From contig JBFGLT010000180.1 in NCBI GenBank assembly GCA_041576015.1, forward strand, positions 1-5,781: a stretch of DNA of 5,781 nt, written 5' to 3'. Both the position numbers and the translations under genes were made by a program. Shown piece after piece: positions 1-5,775 of this stretch. Within the stretch, counting starts at the first letter, position 1; every line of letters starts with the position of its first letter. This DNA comes from JABDIY01 sp041576015. Lineage in GTDB: Bacteria; Actinomycetota; Acidimicrobiia; Acidimicrobiales; SZUA-35. The notes beneath the pieces were generated by a model. That model made no database searches, was not told the DNA's origin, and saw only the letters and a list, made by a program, of their open reading frames with translations.

Positions 1-273
1 GCGCTGTCGGCGGTTGGCACGGCCGCCATGCTGTGGGTTGGTGGCCACATCCTTCTCGTCGGATCCCGGGAGCTCGGATGGGAGGGCCCCTACGACATCG
101 TCCACGATCTCGAGGACGCGGTGAACGATGTCGGAGGAATAGGCGGGCTGCTGGGGTGGCTGGTCAACACCGCCGCCTCGTCGGTGATCGGGCTCGTGGC
201 GGGCGCTGTCGTTGTGGCGATCGTTTCCCGCCTTCCGATGGCGTCCAATCAGGCGGCGCAGCCCATCCACTGA
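1..273 (+). CDS. DUF808 (YedI-type) inner-membrane protein, C-terminal part
   Basis: The reading frame is open from base 1 and ends at TGA 271-273, so only about the last 90 residues are present and the true start lies left of the window. The visible part has a hydrophobic stretch with a VGGHILLVG motif, then a short amphipathic, acidic segment (YDIVHDLEDAV), then a glycine-rich hydrophobic helix (about residues 55-80, GLVAGAVVVAIVS) and a short polar tail. The order of helix, HDLED-like segment, terminal helix matches the C-terminus of the DUF808 family (E. coli YedI is the familiar member), recognised from memory. Those are polytopic inner-membrane proteins of unknown function. It converges on the macrodomain gene with an 18-bp gap filled by a hairpin. 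Family assignment is likely; no function can be given. Confidence 0.75.
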   Translation, partial: ALSAVGTAAMLWVGGHILLVGSRELGWEGPYDIVHDLEDAVNDVGGIGGLLGWLVNTAASSVIGLVAGAVVVAIVSRLPMASNQAAQPIH

Positions 274-295
274 GGCCGGACGCTCCGGCTCTCAG
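270..295. terminator. Bidirectional terminator-like hairpin between convergent genes
   Basis: Bases 275-280 (GCCGGA) pair with 284-289 (TCCGGC) around a 3-nt loop, CGC. The stem continues outward as 270-274 (CTGAG) pairing with 291-295 (CTCAG), with one bulged base at 290. The result is an 11-bp, GC-rich stem. Its lower part includes the TGA stop of the left gene (271-273) and the complement of the TGA stop of the macrodomain gene (292-294). There is no clear U-tract on either side, so termination is inferred from position and stem strength; high-GC actinobacteria often have such U-less hairpins. Confidence 0.55.
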
Positions 296-819
296 CCGAG
301 CTGATCGAGGATGGCCGCATAGGTGTTGGCCGTCCCACGATCGAAGCAGACGAAACGCACGGTTGCGACCCACGACGGCGTGGACGTGACCGTGTCGACG
401 GCCACGCGGGCAGCGGCGTCGGTGGGATACCCGTACACCCCCGTCGAGACCGCGGGAAAGGCGACCGACGCTGCGCCGACCTCATCGGCGCGCGCCAAGG
501 ATTCCCGATAACACGAGGCGAGCAGCTCGGCTTCGCCCTCCTGCCCACCCCGCCACACCGGTCCGACGGTGTGGATGACCCACCGGGCGGCGAGCCGGAA
601 CCCGGGGGTGATCTTCGCCTGTCCGGTCGGGCACCCGCCGAGTCCCCGGCAGTGCTCGAGCAGTTCGGGGCCGGCGGCACGGTGGATGGCCCCGTCGACG
701 CCGCCGCCCCCCAGCAGGGTGGAGTTGGCAGCGTTCACGATGGCGTCGACGTCCTGCTCGGTGATGTCCCCGACGACGACTTCGAGCTCCGGGCGTCGAG
801 TTTCCATTCCGTTCATCAT
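292..819 (-). CDS. Macrodomain protein, O-acetyl-ADP-ribose deacetylase / ADP-ribosyl hydrolase type
   Basis: A single macrodomain fills this 175-residue protein. Members bind ADP-ribose and remove it, or O-acetyl-ADP-ribose, from proteins and small molecules in the cytoplasm. Visible motifs are GDITEQDVDAIVNAANS near the N-terminus (adenine-binding Asp and the NAAN segment), GGGGVDGAIHRAAG (the glycine-rich catalytic loop with the Asp of MacroD-type hydrolases), GGCPTGQAKITPG, VIHTVGPVW, and AFPAVSTGVYGYP, the diphosphate-binding loop. This full set points to the MacroD/YmdB-like hydrolytic class rather than a binding-only domain. Length is normal for a stand-alone member. The ATG at 819 is preceded by a weak GGCGGA; ATGs at 816 and 807 are equally possible, and 807 leaves nine residues before the GDIT motif. 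A TTG at 876 would add a basic tail of 19 residues with no family support. The gene is divergent from the monooxygenase and convergent with the DUF808 gene, so it is probably monocistronic. Confidence 0.9.
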   Translation of the reverse strand: MMNGMETRRPELEVVVGDITEQDVDAIVNAANSTLLGGGGVDGAIHRAAGPELLEHCRGLGGCPTGQAKITPGFRLAARWVIHTVGPVWRGGQEGEAELLASCYRESLARADEVGAASVAFPAVSTGVYGYPTDAAARVAVDTVTSTPSWVATVRFVCFDRGTANTYAAILDQLG

Positions 820-877
820 GGCCGAGTCCGCCGGCGTCTGCCGCCGGGCCAGACGGTGTCGCCGAGTCCCCGCCAAC

Positions 878-883
878 TACGAT
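878..883 (+). promoter_or_regulatory. Possible -10 element for the monooxygenase gene
   Basis: TACGAT fits the actinobacterial TANNNT -10 pattern and ends 15 nt before the ATG at 899. No good -35 hexamer is seen 16-18 bp upstream (best is GGTGTC at 855-860). If used, transcription would start near 890 and the 5' leader would be under about 10 nt. That agrees with the absence of a Shine-Dalgarno sequence. It lies in the 79-bp divergent region 820-898, where no clear promoter for the macrodomain gene was found. Confidence 0.35.
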
Positions 884-898
884 CGTGTCCGATCGCCC

Positions 899-2530
899 AT
901 GCCCCGACCGCCTCGAGATCCCGATTCGTCGAACGTTGATCGCTTCGACGCCGTGGTGGTCGGTGCCGGGTTCGCCGGGCTGTACATGCTCCACCGGCTC
1001 CGCACGATGGGGTTGCGAGTGCGGGTCTTCGAGGCGGGGGCAGGGGTCGGGGGAACGTGGTATTGGAACCGGTATCCGGGAGCCCGGTGCGATGTCGAGA
1101 GCCTGGAGTACTCCTACCAGTTCGATGAGGCTCTCCAACAGGAGTGGGAATGGACCGAACGGTACGCCTCACAGCCCGAGATCCTCCGCTACCTCGAGCA
1201 CGTCACCGACCGGTTCGACCTACGGCGGGACATCCAGTTCGACACCAGGATCGTGTCGGCGACCTACGACGAGCCAAGCCACCGGTGGCGGCTTGCCACC
1301 GACACCGCGAGGCAGGTCGTCGCTCGCCATTGCATCTTCGCCACCGGCTGCCTCTCGTGCCCGACCACACCGGAGCTGCCCGGACGGGATCGATTTCGCG
1401 GACCCGTCCACCACACGGGCCGGTGGCCCCACGAGCCAGTCCACTTCGACGGCCGGCGGGTCGGGGTGATCGGCACCGGGTCATCGGCCGTCCAATCGAT
1501 TCCCCTGATCGCCGAGGAGGCTGCGCATCTGACGGTGTTCCAGCGGACGGCCACCTACTCGGTGCCGGCCAACAACCGGCCCCTTGATCCGGAGCTGGTC
1601 AGGGAGCTGAAGAGCGAGTACCGGGCGTTCCGGGAGCGCAACCGGCAGATGATCTTCGGGCTCGGCTCGCAACTCCCACCCAGCGGGCGGAGCGCCCGGG
1701 ACGTCGACCCTGCCGAACGGCGACGGATCTTCGAGGAGCGGTGGCAGCACGGCGGGCTGCCGTTCCTCGGCGCCTTCTCGGATCTCTTGCTCCATCGGGA
1801 GGCGAACGCGATGGCGGCGGACTTCGTCCGCCACAAGATCACCGAGGAGGTCACCGATGATGCCGTCGCCGAGCGGTTGCTTCCCGACACCGTGCTCGGT
1901 TGCAAGCGTCTCTGTGTCGACACGGGTTACTACGCAACCTTCAACCGCCCGAACGTCACCCTGGTCGACCTTCGCCATGAGCCGATCCAGGAGCTCACCG
2001 CCGGTGGTGTTCGCACCTCCGCCGCCGAGTACCCGCTCGACGCGCTGGTCCTGGCCACCGGATTCGACGCCATGACAGGAGCGCTCCTGGGTATCGACAT
2101 CCGGGGCCGCGAGAGCCTCACGCTGGCCGAGAAGTGGGCCGATGGGCCCCGTGCCTACCTCGGACTGGCGACGGCCGGATTCCCGAACATGTTTATGATC
2201 ACCGGGCCGGGGAGCCCGTCGGTGCTGACCAACATGGTGCCCTCCATCGAACAGCACGTGGAGTGGATCGCCGATTGCATCGCCTGGCAGCGCGCCAACG
2301 ACGTGGTGGCGTTCGAGCCGAGTCGGGTGGCCGAGGACGCGTGGGTGGACCACGTGAACGAGGTGGCTGGTCTGACACTCTTCATCGCCTGTGACTCGTG
2401 GTACCGCGGCGCCAACGTGCCGGGAAAGCCTCGGGTGTTCATGCCGTACCTCGGGTTCCCGCAGTACGTGCGGCGATGCGACGAGGTGGCGGCTCGGGGG
2501 TACGAGGGGTTCGAGCTGACGCCGGCGTGA
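899..2530 (+). CDS. Type I Baeyer-Villiger monooxygenase (FAD/NADPH), phenylacetone/cyclohexanone monooxygenase group
   Basis: This 543-residue flavoprotein should insert one oxygen atom of O2 next to a ketone carbonyl, giving an ester or lactone, with NADPH as reductant. Motifs in order: FAD Rossmann GAGFAG (residues 22-27); GGTWYWNRYPGARCD (51-65), whose last Asp is the conserved active-site acid; the Baeyer-Villiger fingerprint FRGPVHHTGRWP (166-177), an exact match to FxGxxxHxxxWP; the NADPH Rossmann GTGSSA (192-197); the KR pair at 336-337, matching the catalytic arginine of phenylacetone monooxygenase (PAMO); the LATGFD motif (385-390); and GPGSPSVLTNM (436-446), at the position of the PAMO substrate-pocket loop. 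The C-terminus (SWYRGANVPGKPRVF) is also typical. Length equals that of PAMO to within a residue or two, from memory. The ATG at 899 was chosen because the frame upstream (to 569) is antisense to the macrodomain gene and would add 110 non-family residues. There is no Shine-Dalgarno sequence. Substrate cannot be read from sequence: aromatic, linear and cyclic ketones are all used in this family. Confidence 0.95.
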   Translation: MPRPPRDPDSSNVDRFDAVVVGAGFAGLYMLHRLRTMGLRVRVFEAGAGVGGTWYWNRYPGARCDVESLEYSYQFDEALQQEWEWTERYASQPEILRYLEHVTDRFDLRRDIQFDTRIVSATYDEPSHRWRLATDTARQVVARHCIFATGCLSCPTTPELPGRDRFRGPVHHTGRWPHEPVHFDGRRVGVIGTGSSAVQSIPLIAEEAAHLTVFQRTATYSVPANNRPLDPELVRELKSEYRAFRERNRQMIFGLGSQLPPSGRSARDVDPAERRRIFEERWQHGGLPFLGAFSDLLLHREANAMAADFVRHKITEEVTDDAVAERLLPDTVLGCKRLCVDTGYYATFNRPNVTLVDLRHEPIQELTAGGVRTSAAEYPLDALVLATGFDAMTGALLGIDIRGRESLTLAEKWADGPRAYLGLATAGFPNMFMITGPGSPSVLTNMVPSIEQHVEWIADCIAWQRANDVVAFEPSRVAEDAWVDHVNEVAGLTLFIACDSWYRGANVPGKPRVFMPYLGFPQYVRRCDEVAARGYEGFELTPA

Positions 2531-2547
2531 GCGAGCGGAGTTCTCGT

Positions 2548-3714
2548 CTAGCGGGTGCCGAGCGCTTCGGGATCCGGTGCCACGACCACTTTCATGGCGT
2601 CTCCCGCCTGCAATGCGGTTTCCATGGCCCGCTCGGCCGCCTCCAGCGGGAACACGTGGGTGACCGCCCGATGGAACGGCACCCGGCGATGGTGTTCGAC
2701 CAGCATGGCCAGCGTGGAGTCGTAGGCTCGGGCGTCCTCACCGGCCACACCGACGATGGTCAGATTGCGGCCGAGCAGCGCTGCCGGGTTGACGGGGACC
2801 GGGCCGAGATCGACGAAGGCGCCGACCTCGATGAGCGTGCCGCCGTCCCTCAAAAGGCCGAGCGACGGACTGAAGCTGGCCGGGTGGCCGGTTGCGTCGA
2901 CCACGACATCGGCTCCCCGGCCCTCGGTGCAACGGCGAACCTGTTCGGCCACCCTGTCGCCATCGGCCGCGCCCACCAGCGGATCGGTGGCGCCGAGTTC
3001 GGCGGTGAGGGCGATGCGTCGATGGTCGGGATCCACGGTGACCACCGTCGATGCCCCCATCAGCGCCGCCTTGGCGGCGTGGACCAGTCCGACCGGTCCG
3101 GCACCGACGACAACGACGGAGTCGCCGGGCACAAATCCTCCCGGTCTCGGCATCCTCCTGACCAGGTCGAGGCTGTGGGTGACGGCGAACAGCTCGGTGA
3201 GCACGGCCACCCGGGTGGGGAGTCCGGATGGGACCTTGAAGACCGGCGTACCGGGCCGGATGTAGAGGTACTCGGCCCAGCCGCCGAACAGATGGGGCGC
3301 CTCGTCGCTAGTCAGCGAGTTGCCATAGTTCTCGAGCGACCGGCAGAAGTAGTACGGGAAGTGGAGTCGGCAGTAGTAGCAGGTCCCACAGGACCGATTG
3401 GGAGCCGGGACGACACGATCCCCAACGGCCAGGGACGACCCGTCGAAAGCGACCGCCCCACCTGGACCGGTGGCGACCACCTCACCGACGTTCTCATGGC
3501 CTTGAATCAGGGGGAACGGCGTCTGCGATGCGTGATCGGTGCCGGCGTACTGACCGGTCTCCCCCCGATAAGTGTGCTTGTCGGTACCGCAGATCCCAGA
3601 CGCCAGCATCCGGAGCAGAACCGCTCCCGGTTCGAGCGCGGTCGGGTAGGGATATCGCCGTAATTCGAGCCGGCCGGGAGCGACCAGGGTGGCGGCGAGC
3701 ACGTCGGCGACCAT
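2548..3714 (-). CDS. Zinc-dependent medium-chain alcohol/polyol dehydrogenase, NAD-type
   Basis: A 388-residue member of the medium-chain dehydrogenase superfamily (sorbitol/threonine dehydrogenase-like), oxidising a secondary alcohol to a ketone or the reverse. It has the N-terminal GroES-like catalytic domain with GICGTDKH (catalytic-zinc Cys42), GHE (His73, Glu74) and Glu174 in TELFAVTH, which fits the sorbitol/threonine type of zinc ligand. A structural-zinc lobe has four cysteines at 109, 112, 115 and 124. The Rossmann domain carries GAGPVG (204-209) and Asp228 at the end of the second strand (VTVDPDHRR), which favours NAD over NADP. About ten extra residues (around 53-66) precede GHE relative to common family members. 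ATG 3714 follows GGTGGGGC, which may be a crowded ribosome binding site. The 3' end converges on the monooxygenase gene with 17 bp between stops; the 5' end is divergent from the lactonase operon. Substrate is unknown; a sugar alcohol or other polyol is plausible from context only. Confidence 0.9.
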   Translation of the reverse strand: MVADVLAATLVAPGRLELRRYPYPTALEPGAVLLRMLASGICGTDKHTYRGETGQYAGTDHASQTPFPLIQGHENVGEVVATGPGGAVAFDGSSLAVGDRVVPAPNRSCGTCYYCRLHFPYYFCRSLENYGNSLTSDEAPHLFGGWAEYLYIRPGTPVFKVPSGLPTRVAVLTELFAVTHSLDLVRRMPRPGGFVPGDSVVVVGAGPVGLVHAAKAALMGASTVVTVDPDHRRIALTAELGATDPLVGAADGDRVAEQVRRCTEGRGADVVVDATGHPASFSPSLGLLRDGGTLIEVGAFVDLGPVPVNPAALLGRNLTIVGVAGEDARAYDSTLAMLVEHHRRVPFHRAVTHVFPLEAAERAMETALQAGDAMKVVVAPDPEALGTR

Positions 3715-3732
3715 GCCCCACCGTAGGCCCTT

Positions 3733-3743
3733 GTCCGTCGGAC
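3733..3743. promoter_or_regulatory. Short inverted repeat upstream of the dehydrogenase start
   Basis: GTCCG, one central T, then CGGAC forms a perfect 11-bp dyad 18 nt upstream of the dehydrogenase ATG. It sits where its promoter or 5' leader would be, so it could be an operator half-site pair. It matches no operator I recognise and short GC-rich dyads arise by chance. Confidence 0.25.
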
Positions 3744-3774
3744 CCGAAACACGAAGTGGTCAGCCGCCACCCGG

Positions 3775-3804
3775 TTGACGGGCGACGTCGCGGATCCCTA
3801 CCGT
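3775..3804 (+). promoter_or_regulatory. Sigma70-type promoter of the lactonase operon
   Basis: TTGACG (3775-3780) and TACCGT (3799-3804) form a -35/-10 pair with an 18-bp spacer. TTGACG matches five of six -35 consensus bases, and TACCGT fits the actinobacterial TANNNT pattern. The predicted transcription start, near 3811, falls inside the adjacent LacI-type palindrome, leaving a leader of about 40 nt before ATG 3851. The promoter points to the right, into the lactonase gene. Confidence 0.65.
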
Positions 3805-3805
3805 G

Positions 3806-3819
3806 TGGGAGCGCTCCCA
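3806..3819. promoter_or_regulatory. LacI-family operator (CebR-box-like palindrome)
   Basis: TGGGAGCGCTCCCA is a perfect 14-bp palindrome with the central CG step typical of LacI-family operators. It is identical to the operator described for CebR, the cellobiose-responsive repressor of cellulose and cello-oligosaccharide genes in Streptomyces. It begins one base after the -10 hexamer and covers the predicted transcription start, an ideal place for repression. It is about 100 bp from the divergent dehydrogenase start and could affect that gene too. No regulator gene is in the window. The same or similar sites are used by other actinobacterial LacI-family proteins, so the inducer is probably a sugar but need not be cellobiose. 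Confidence 0.8.
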
Positions 3820-3838
3820 TGCCCGGGGCGGCTGATTT

Positions 3839-3842
3839 GAGG
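3839..3842 (+). promoter_or_regulatory. Ribosome binding site of the lactonase gene
   Basis: GAGG lies 8 nt before ATG 3851 and is the only Shine-Dalgarno-like sequence near that start. It supports the start at 3851. Confidence 0.6.
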
Positions 3843-3850
3843 CACGCACG

Positions 3851-4906
3851 ATGACCACCCCCGCGATCTATGTGTACGTCGGCTGCTACACCAATCGGGC
3901 GTCGGTCGGCATCCATGCCTACCGGACAACCCCGGGGGGTGCCGCACTCGATCCAATCGATGTAGTGGATGGCATCCCGCAAGCGTCGTTCCTCGCTCCT
4001 CACCCGAGCGGGGAGAAGCTCTATGCGGTGAGCGAGACAGGATCGGCAAGCGGCGGCGGACGGGTTGCCTCCTTCGAAGTCACCGCCGAGGGTGCCTTGA
4101 CCATGGCCGACGAGGTTCCCAGCCATGGGGATCATCCCTGCCACCTGAGCGTCACGCCGGACGGGCGCCGACTGCAGGTCGCCAACTACTCGTCGGGGAC
4201 GGTCGCGGTGTACGAACTCGGCTCCGAAGGGCGATTCGGCGATCTGCTCGGGATCCTGAGGTTGCGAGGGTCGGGACCGACGCCACGGCAGACGGGTCCC
4301 CACGCCCACTGCGTCGTTGTCGATCCAACCGGCCGCTGGCTCTACACGGCCGACCTCGGCGCTGATCGAATCGTCCAGTCGACGGCCGCCGGCGAGCGCC
4401 TCAGCGAGTTCGTGATGCCGGCCGGTTGTGGACCACGCCATCTCCGGTTCCATCCGACCGAGCCGCTGCTGTTCGCCGTCGGAGAGCTCGACAACACTCT
4501 GATGATGCTGTCCTACCACCATTGTGACGGGTCGCTTGCACCGGTGGTCACGGTCTCGACGCTGCCGCAGGAATGGAGCGGCCCTTCCCTCGCCGCCGAT
4601 CTCCACGTACACGGTTCCGGACGGTCGGTCTACGTTTCCAATCGCGGCCACGACAGCATCGCCGCCTACGCCCTCGATGCAGAAGCGCCATCGCTGGAAT
4701 CCCTCGGGTGGACCGCCGCCGGTGGTCGCACGCCGCGTGGGTTCGGGTTGCACCCCTCCGGCGAGACGATGCTCGTCGCCCACCAGGACGACGATGCGTT
4801 GGCCATGTTCGATCTCGACCAGACGGGCGGGTTGCCGGTGCCGGTCGAGCAACGGTGGCAGCTGTCCGAACCGGTCTGTGTTGCCTACGTGGAGCGGCCC
4901 CGATGA
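3851..4906 (+). CDS. Lactonase-family beta-propeller protein (6-phosphogluconolactonase-like, Pgl type)
   Basis: A 351-residue cytoplasmic protein with the features of the seven-bladed propeller lactonase family (PF10282, E. coli Pgl type); there is no signal peptide. It opens with a short strand, YVYVGCYT, as usual in this family. Blade-type repeats follow about every 50 residues: HPSGEKLYAVSE (51-62), VTPDGRRLQVANY (101-113), VDPTGRWLYTADL (157-169), HPTEPLLFAV (201-210), GSGRSVYVSN (255-264) and HPSGETMLVA (301-310). The conserved GPHAHCV (149-155) and GPRHLRFHP (194-202) carry the His and Arg residues associated with the active-site face. Length is normal (about 330-390). It is the first gene of a promoter-operator-controlled operon and overlaps the next gene by 4 bp (ATGA), indicating translational coupling. 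Members hydrolyse sugar lactones, including 6-phosphogluconolactone. Given a uronate-dehydrogenase-like neighbour, an unphosphorylated aldono- or aldarolactone is an equally good substrate guess. Family assignment is firm, substrate is not. Confidence 0.92.
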   Translation: MTTPAIYVYVGCYTNRASVGIHAYRTTPGGAALDPIDVVDGIPQASFLAPHPSGEKLYAVSETGSASGGGRVASFEVTAEGALTMADEVPSHGDHPCHLSVTPDGRRLQVANYSSGTVAVYELGSEGRFGDLLGILRLRGSGPTPRQTGPHAHCVVVDPTGRWLYTADLGADRIVQSTAAGERLSEFVMPAGCGPRHLRFHPTEPLLFAVGELDNTLMMLSYHHCDGSLAPVVTVSTLPQEWSGPSLAADLHVHGSGRSVYVSNRGHDSIAAYALDAEAPSLESLGWTAAGGRTPRGFGLHPSGETMLVAHQDDDALAMFDLDQTGGLPVPVEQRWQLSEPVCVAYVERPR

Positions 4907-5775
4907 CCGGGAACGACAACCGGGATCGGCAGGTTCTGGTGACGGGCGCCGCTGGTCGGCTCGGCTCACAGACCGCCGGGCTGCTCCACGACTGCGGCTA
5001 TTCGGTGGTGGCCACCGACCGGATCGGGCCAGCGGCGCCACAGTGTCCGTTCATCGAGGCCGACTTGCTCGATCACGAGGCGGTGCGGGAGCTGATGGAC
5101 GGAGTCGGCACGGTCGTCCAGATCGGCAATCATCCGGGCCTCGGCGGCGGGCCGCCTCAAGTCGTGTTCAATGAGAATGTCTCGATGAACACCAACGTGT
5201 TTCAAGCGGCCGCAGAACGAGGCGTTGGCCGGATCGTGTTCGCCAGCACGGTCCAGCTGATCGGTTCCCGCATCGACCATCGAACGGTGCGAACCCAGCC
5301 CGCCCCGCCGCGCTACCCGCTCACCGGAGATGCCGTCCCGGACCCGTCCAATCTGTACGCGTTGAGCAAGGCGGTGAGCGAGCGGATCCTCCGGTACTTC
5401 GCTGAGCGGTGTGCCTTGACGGGAATCTCGATCCGGTTCCCCATGTTGCATCGGTTCGAACAACGTATCGGCGTGCGGTCGGGCGATGAGACCCCCGACG
5501 ACGTCATCGAGGGGTTCACCGGGATGAGCTACCACGATGCGGCCCGGCTCATCGAGGCATGCGTTGCCGCCGACCTGTCCGGCTACCACCGTTTTCAACC
5601 GGGCACTGCGCACCGCCATCGGGATCTCGGGGTTTCCGAGCTGTTGCCCGCCTTCTATCCGTCGCTCCCCGGCGACCTCACCGATCTGGTCGACCTGGAA
5701 CCGGTCACGGCGGCCACCGGTTGGCAGCCCGAACTCGATCCCCCCGACGCCTTCACCCTGGAGAACCCATCGTGA
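4903..5775 (+). CDS. NAD-dependent epimerase/dehydratase-family protein, uronate (aldose) dehydrogenase-like
   Basis: A 290-residue extended short-chain dehydrogenase. The N-terminal cofactor motif is TGAAGRLG (residues 14-21), with Asp39 after the second strand (VVATDR), which favours NAD. The catalytic part shows FAST (113-116) and the active-site YALSK pair, Tyr152 and Lys156. The C-terminal part has RFP (178-180), MSYHDAARLIEAC (208-220), and ends near GWQPELDP (273-280), the usual end of sugar-nucleotide epimerases and uronate dehydrogenases. The compact size, the FAS segment, the Y-x-x-S-K spacing and the SYHDAARLIEA motif resemble uronate dehydrogenases (which oxidise D-galacturonate or D-glucuronate to the aldarolactone with NAD) more than UDP-sugar epimerases of 320-340 residues. 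That resemblance is from memory and the substrate is inferred. ATG 4903 overlaps the lactonase stop by 4 bp and has GGAG at 4891-4894, 8 nt upstream. The 3' end overlaps the next likely gene by 4 bp, so this is the second gene of an operon of at least three. Confidence 0.88.
   Translation: MTGNDNRDRQVLVTGAAGRLGSQTAGLLHDCGYSVVATDRIGPAAPQCPFIEADLLDHEAVRELMDGVGTVVQIGNHPGLGGGPPQVVFNENVSMNTNVFQAAAERGVGRIVFASTVQLIGSRIDHRTVRTQPAPPRYPLTGDAVPDPSNLYALSKAVSERILRYFAERCALTGISIRFPMLHRFEQRIGVRSGDETPDDVIEGFTGMSYHDAARLIEACVAADLSGYHRFQPGTAHRHRDLGVSELLPAFYPSLPGDLTDLVDLEPVTAATGWQPELDPPDAFTLENPS
5760..5763 (+). promoter_or_regulatory. Ribosome binding site deciding the GTG start at 5772
   Basis: GGAG lies 8 nt upstream of GTG 5772, the same spacing as for the two preceding operon genes. 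It supports a further gene starting there. Confidence 0.5.

Noticed and set aside
637..872. Repeated GCCGAGTCCCCG (637-648, 861-872) and GCCGAGTCC (821-829)
   Set aside because: About one shared 12-mer is expected by chance in a GC-rich window of this size, and one copy is inside a coding region.
820..876. TTG start for a longer macrodomain protein
   Set aside because: It adds an Arg-rich tail of 19 residues before the normal family start and has no ribosome binding site; several ATGs lie at the expected place.
569..898. Upstream extension of the monooxygenase frame
   Set aside because: The 110 added residues are low-complexity, antisense to the macrodomain gene and not part of the family, whose members start shortly before the first GxGxxG.
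1481..2353. 290-codon open frame on the - strand within the monooxygenase
   Set aside because: It lies opposite conserved monooxygenase motifs and has no recognisable domain.
2531..2547. Possible terminator between the convergent monooxygenase and dehydrogenase genes
   Set aside because: Only a 4-5 bp stem (CGAG with CTCG) with a 7-nt loop can be drawn; it is too weak to call.
2398..3663. 421-codon open frame on the + strand across the zinc dehydrogenase
   Set aside because: It is a shadow of the - strand dehydrogenase, which has all its zinc and NAD motifs; this frame has none and would also overlap the monooxygenase end.
3719..3724. TACGGT on the - strand just before the dehydrogenase ATG as a -10 element
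   Set aside because: It has no convincing -35 partner (TTCGGG at best), and the same bases overlap a GGTGG sequence that may be the ribosome binding site; the two readings cannot be separated.
3494..5041. 515-codon open frame on the - strand opposite the lactonase and the dehydrogenase 5' end
   Set aside because: It is antisense to strongly supported genes, is rich in Arg/Gly/Pro as expected of a GC-rich shadow frame, and shows no family motif.
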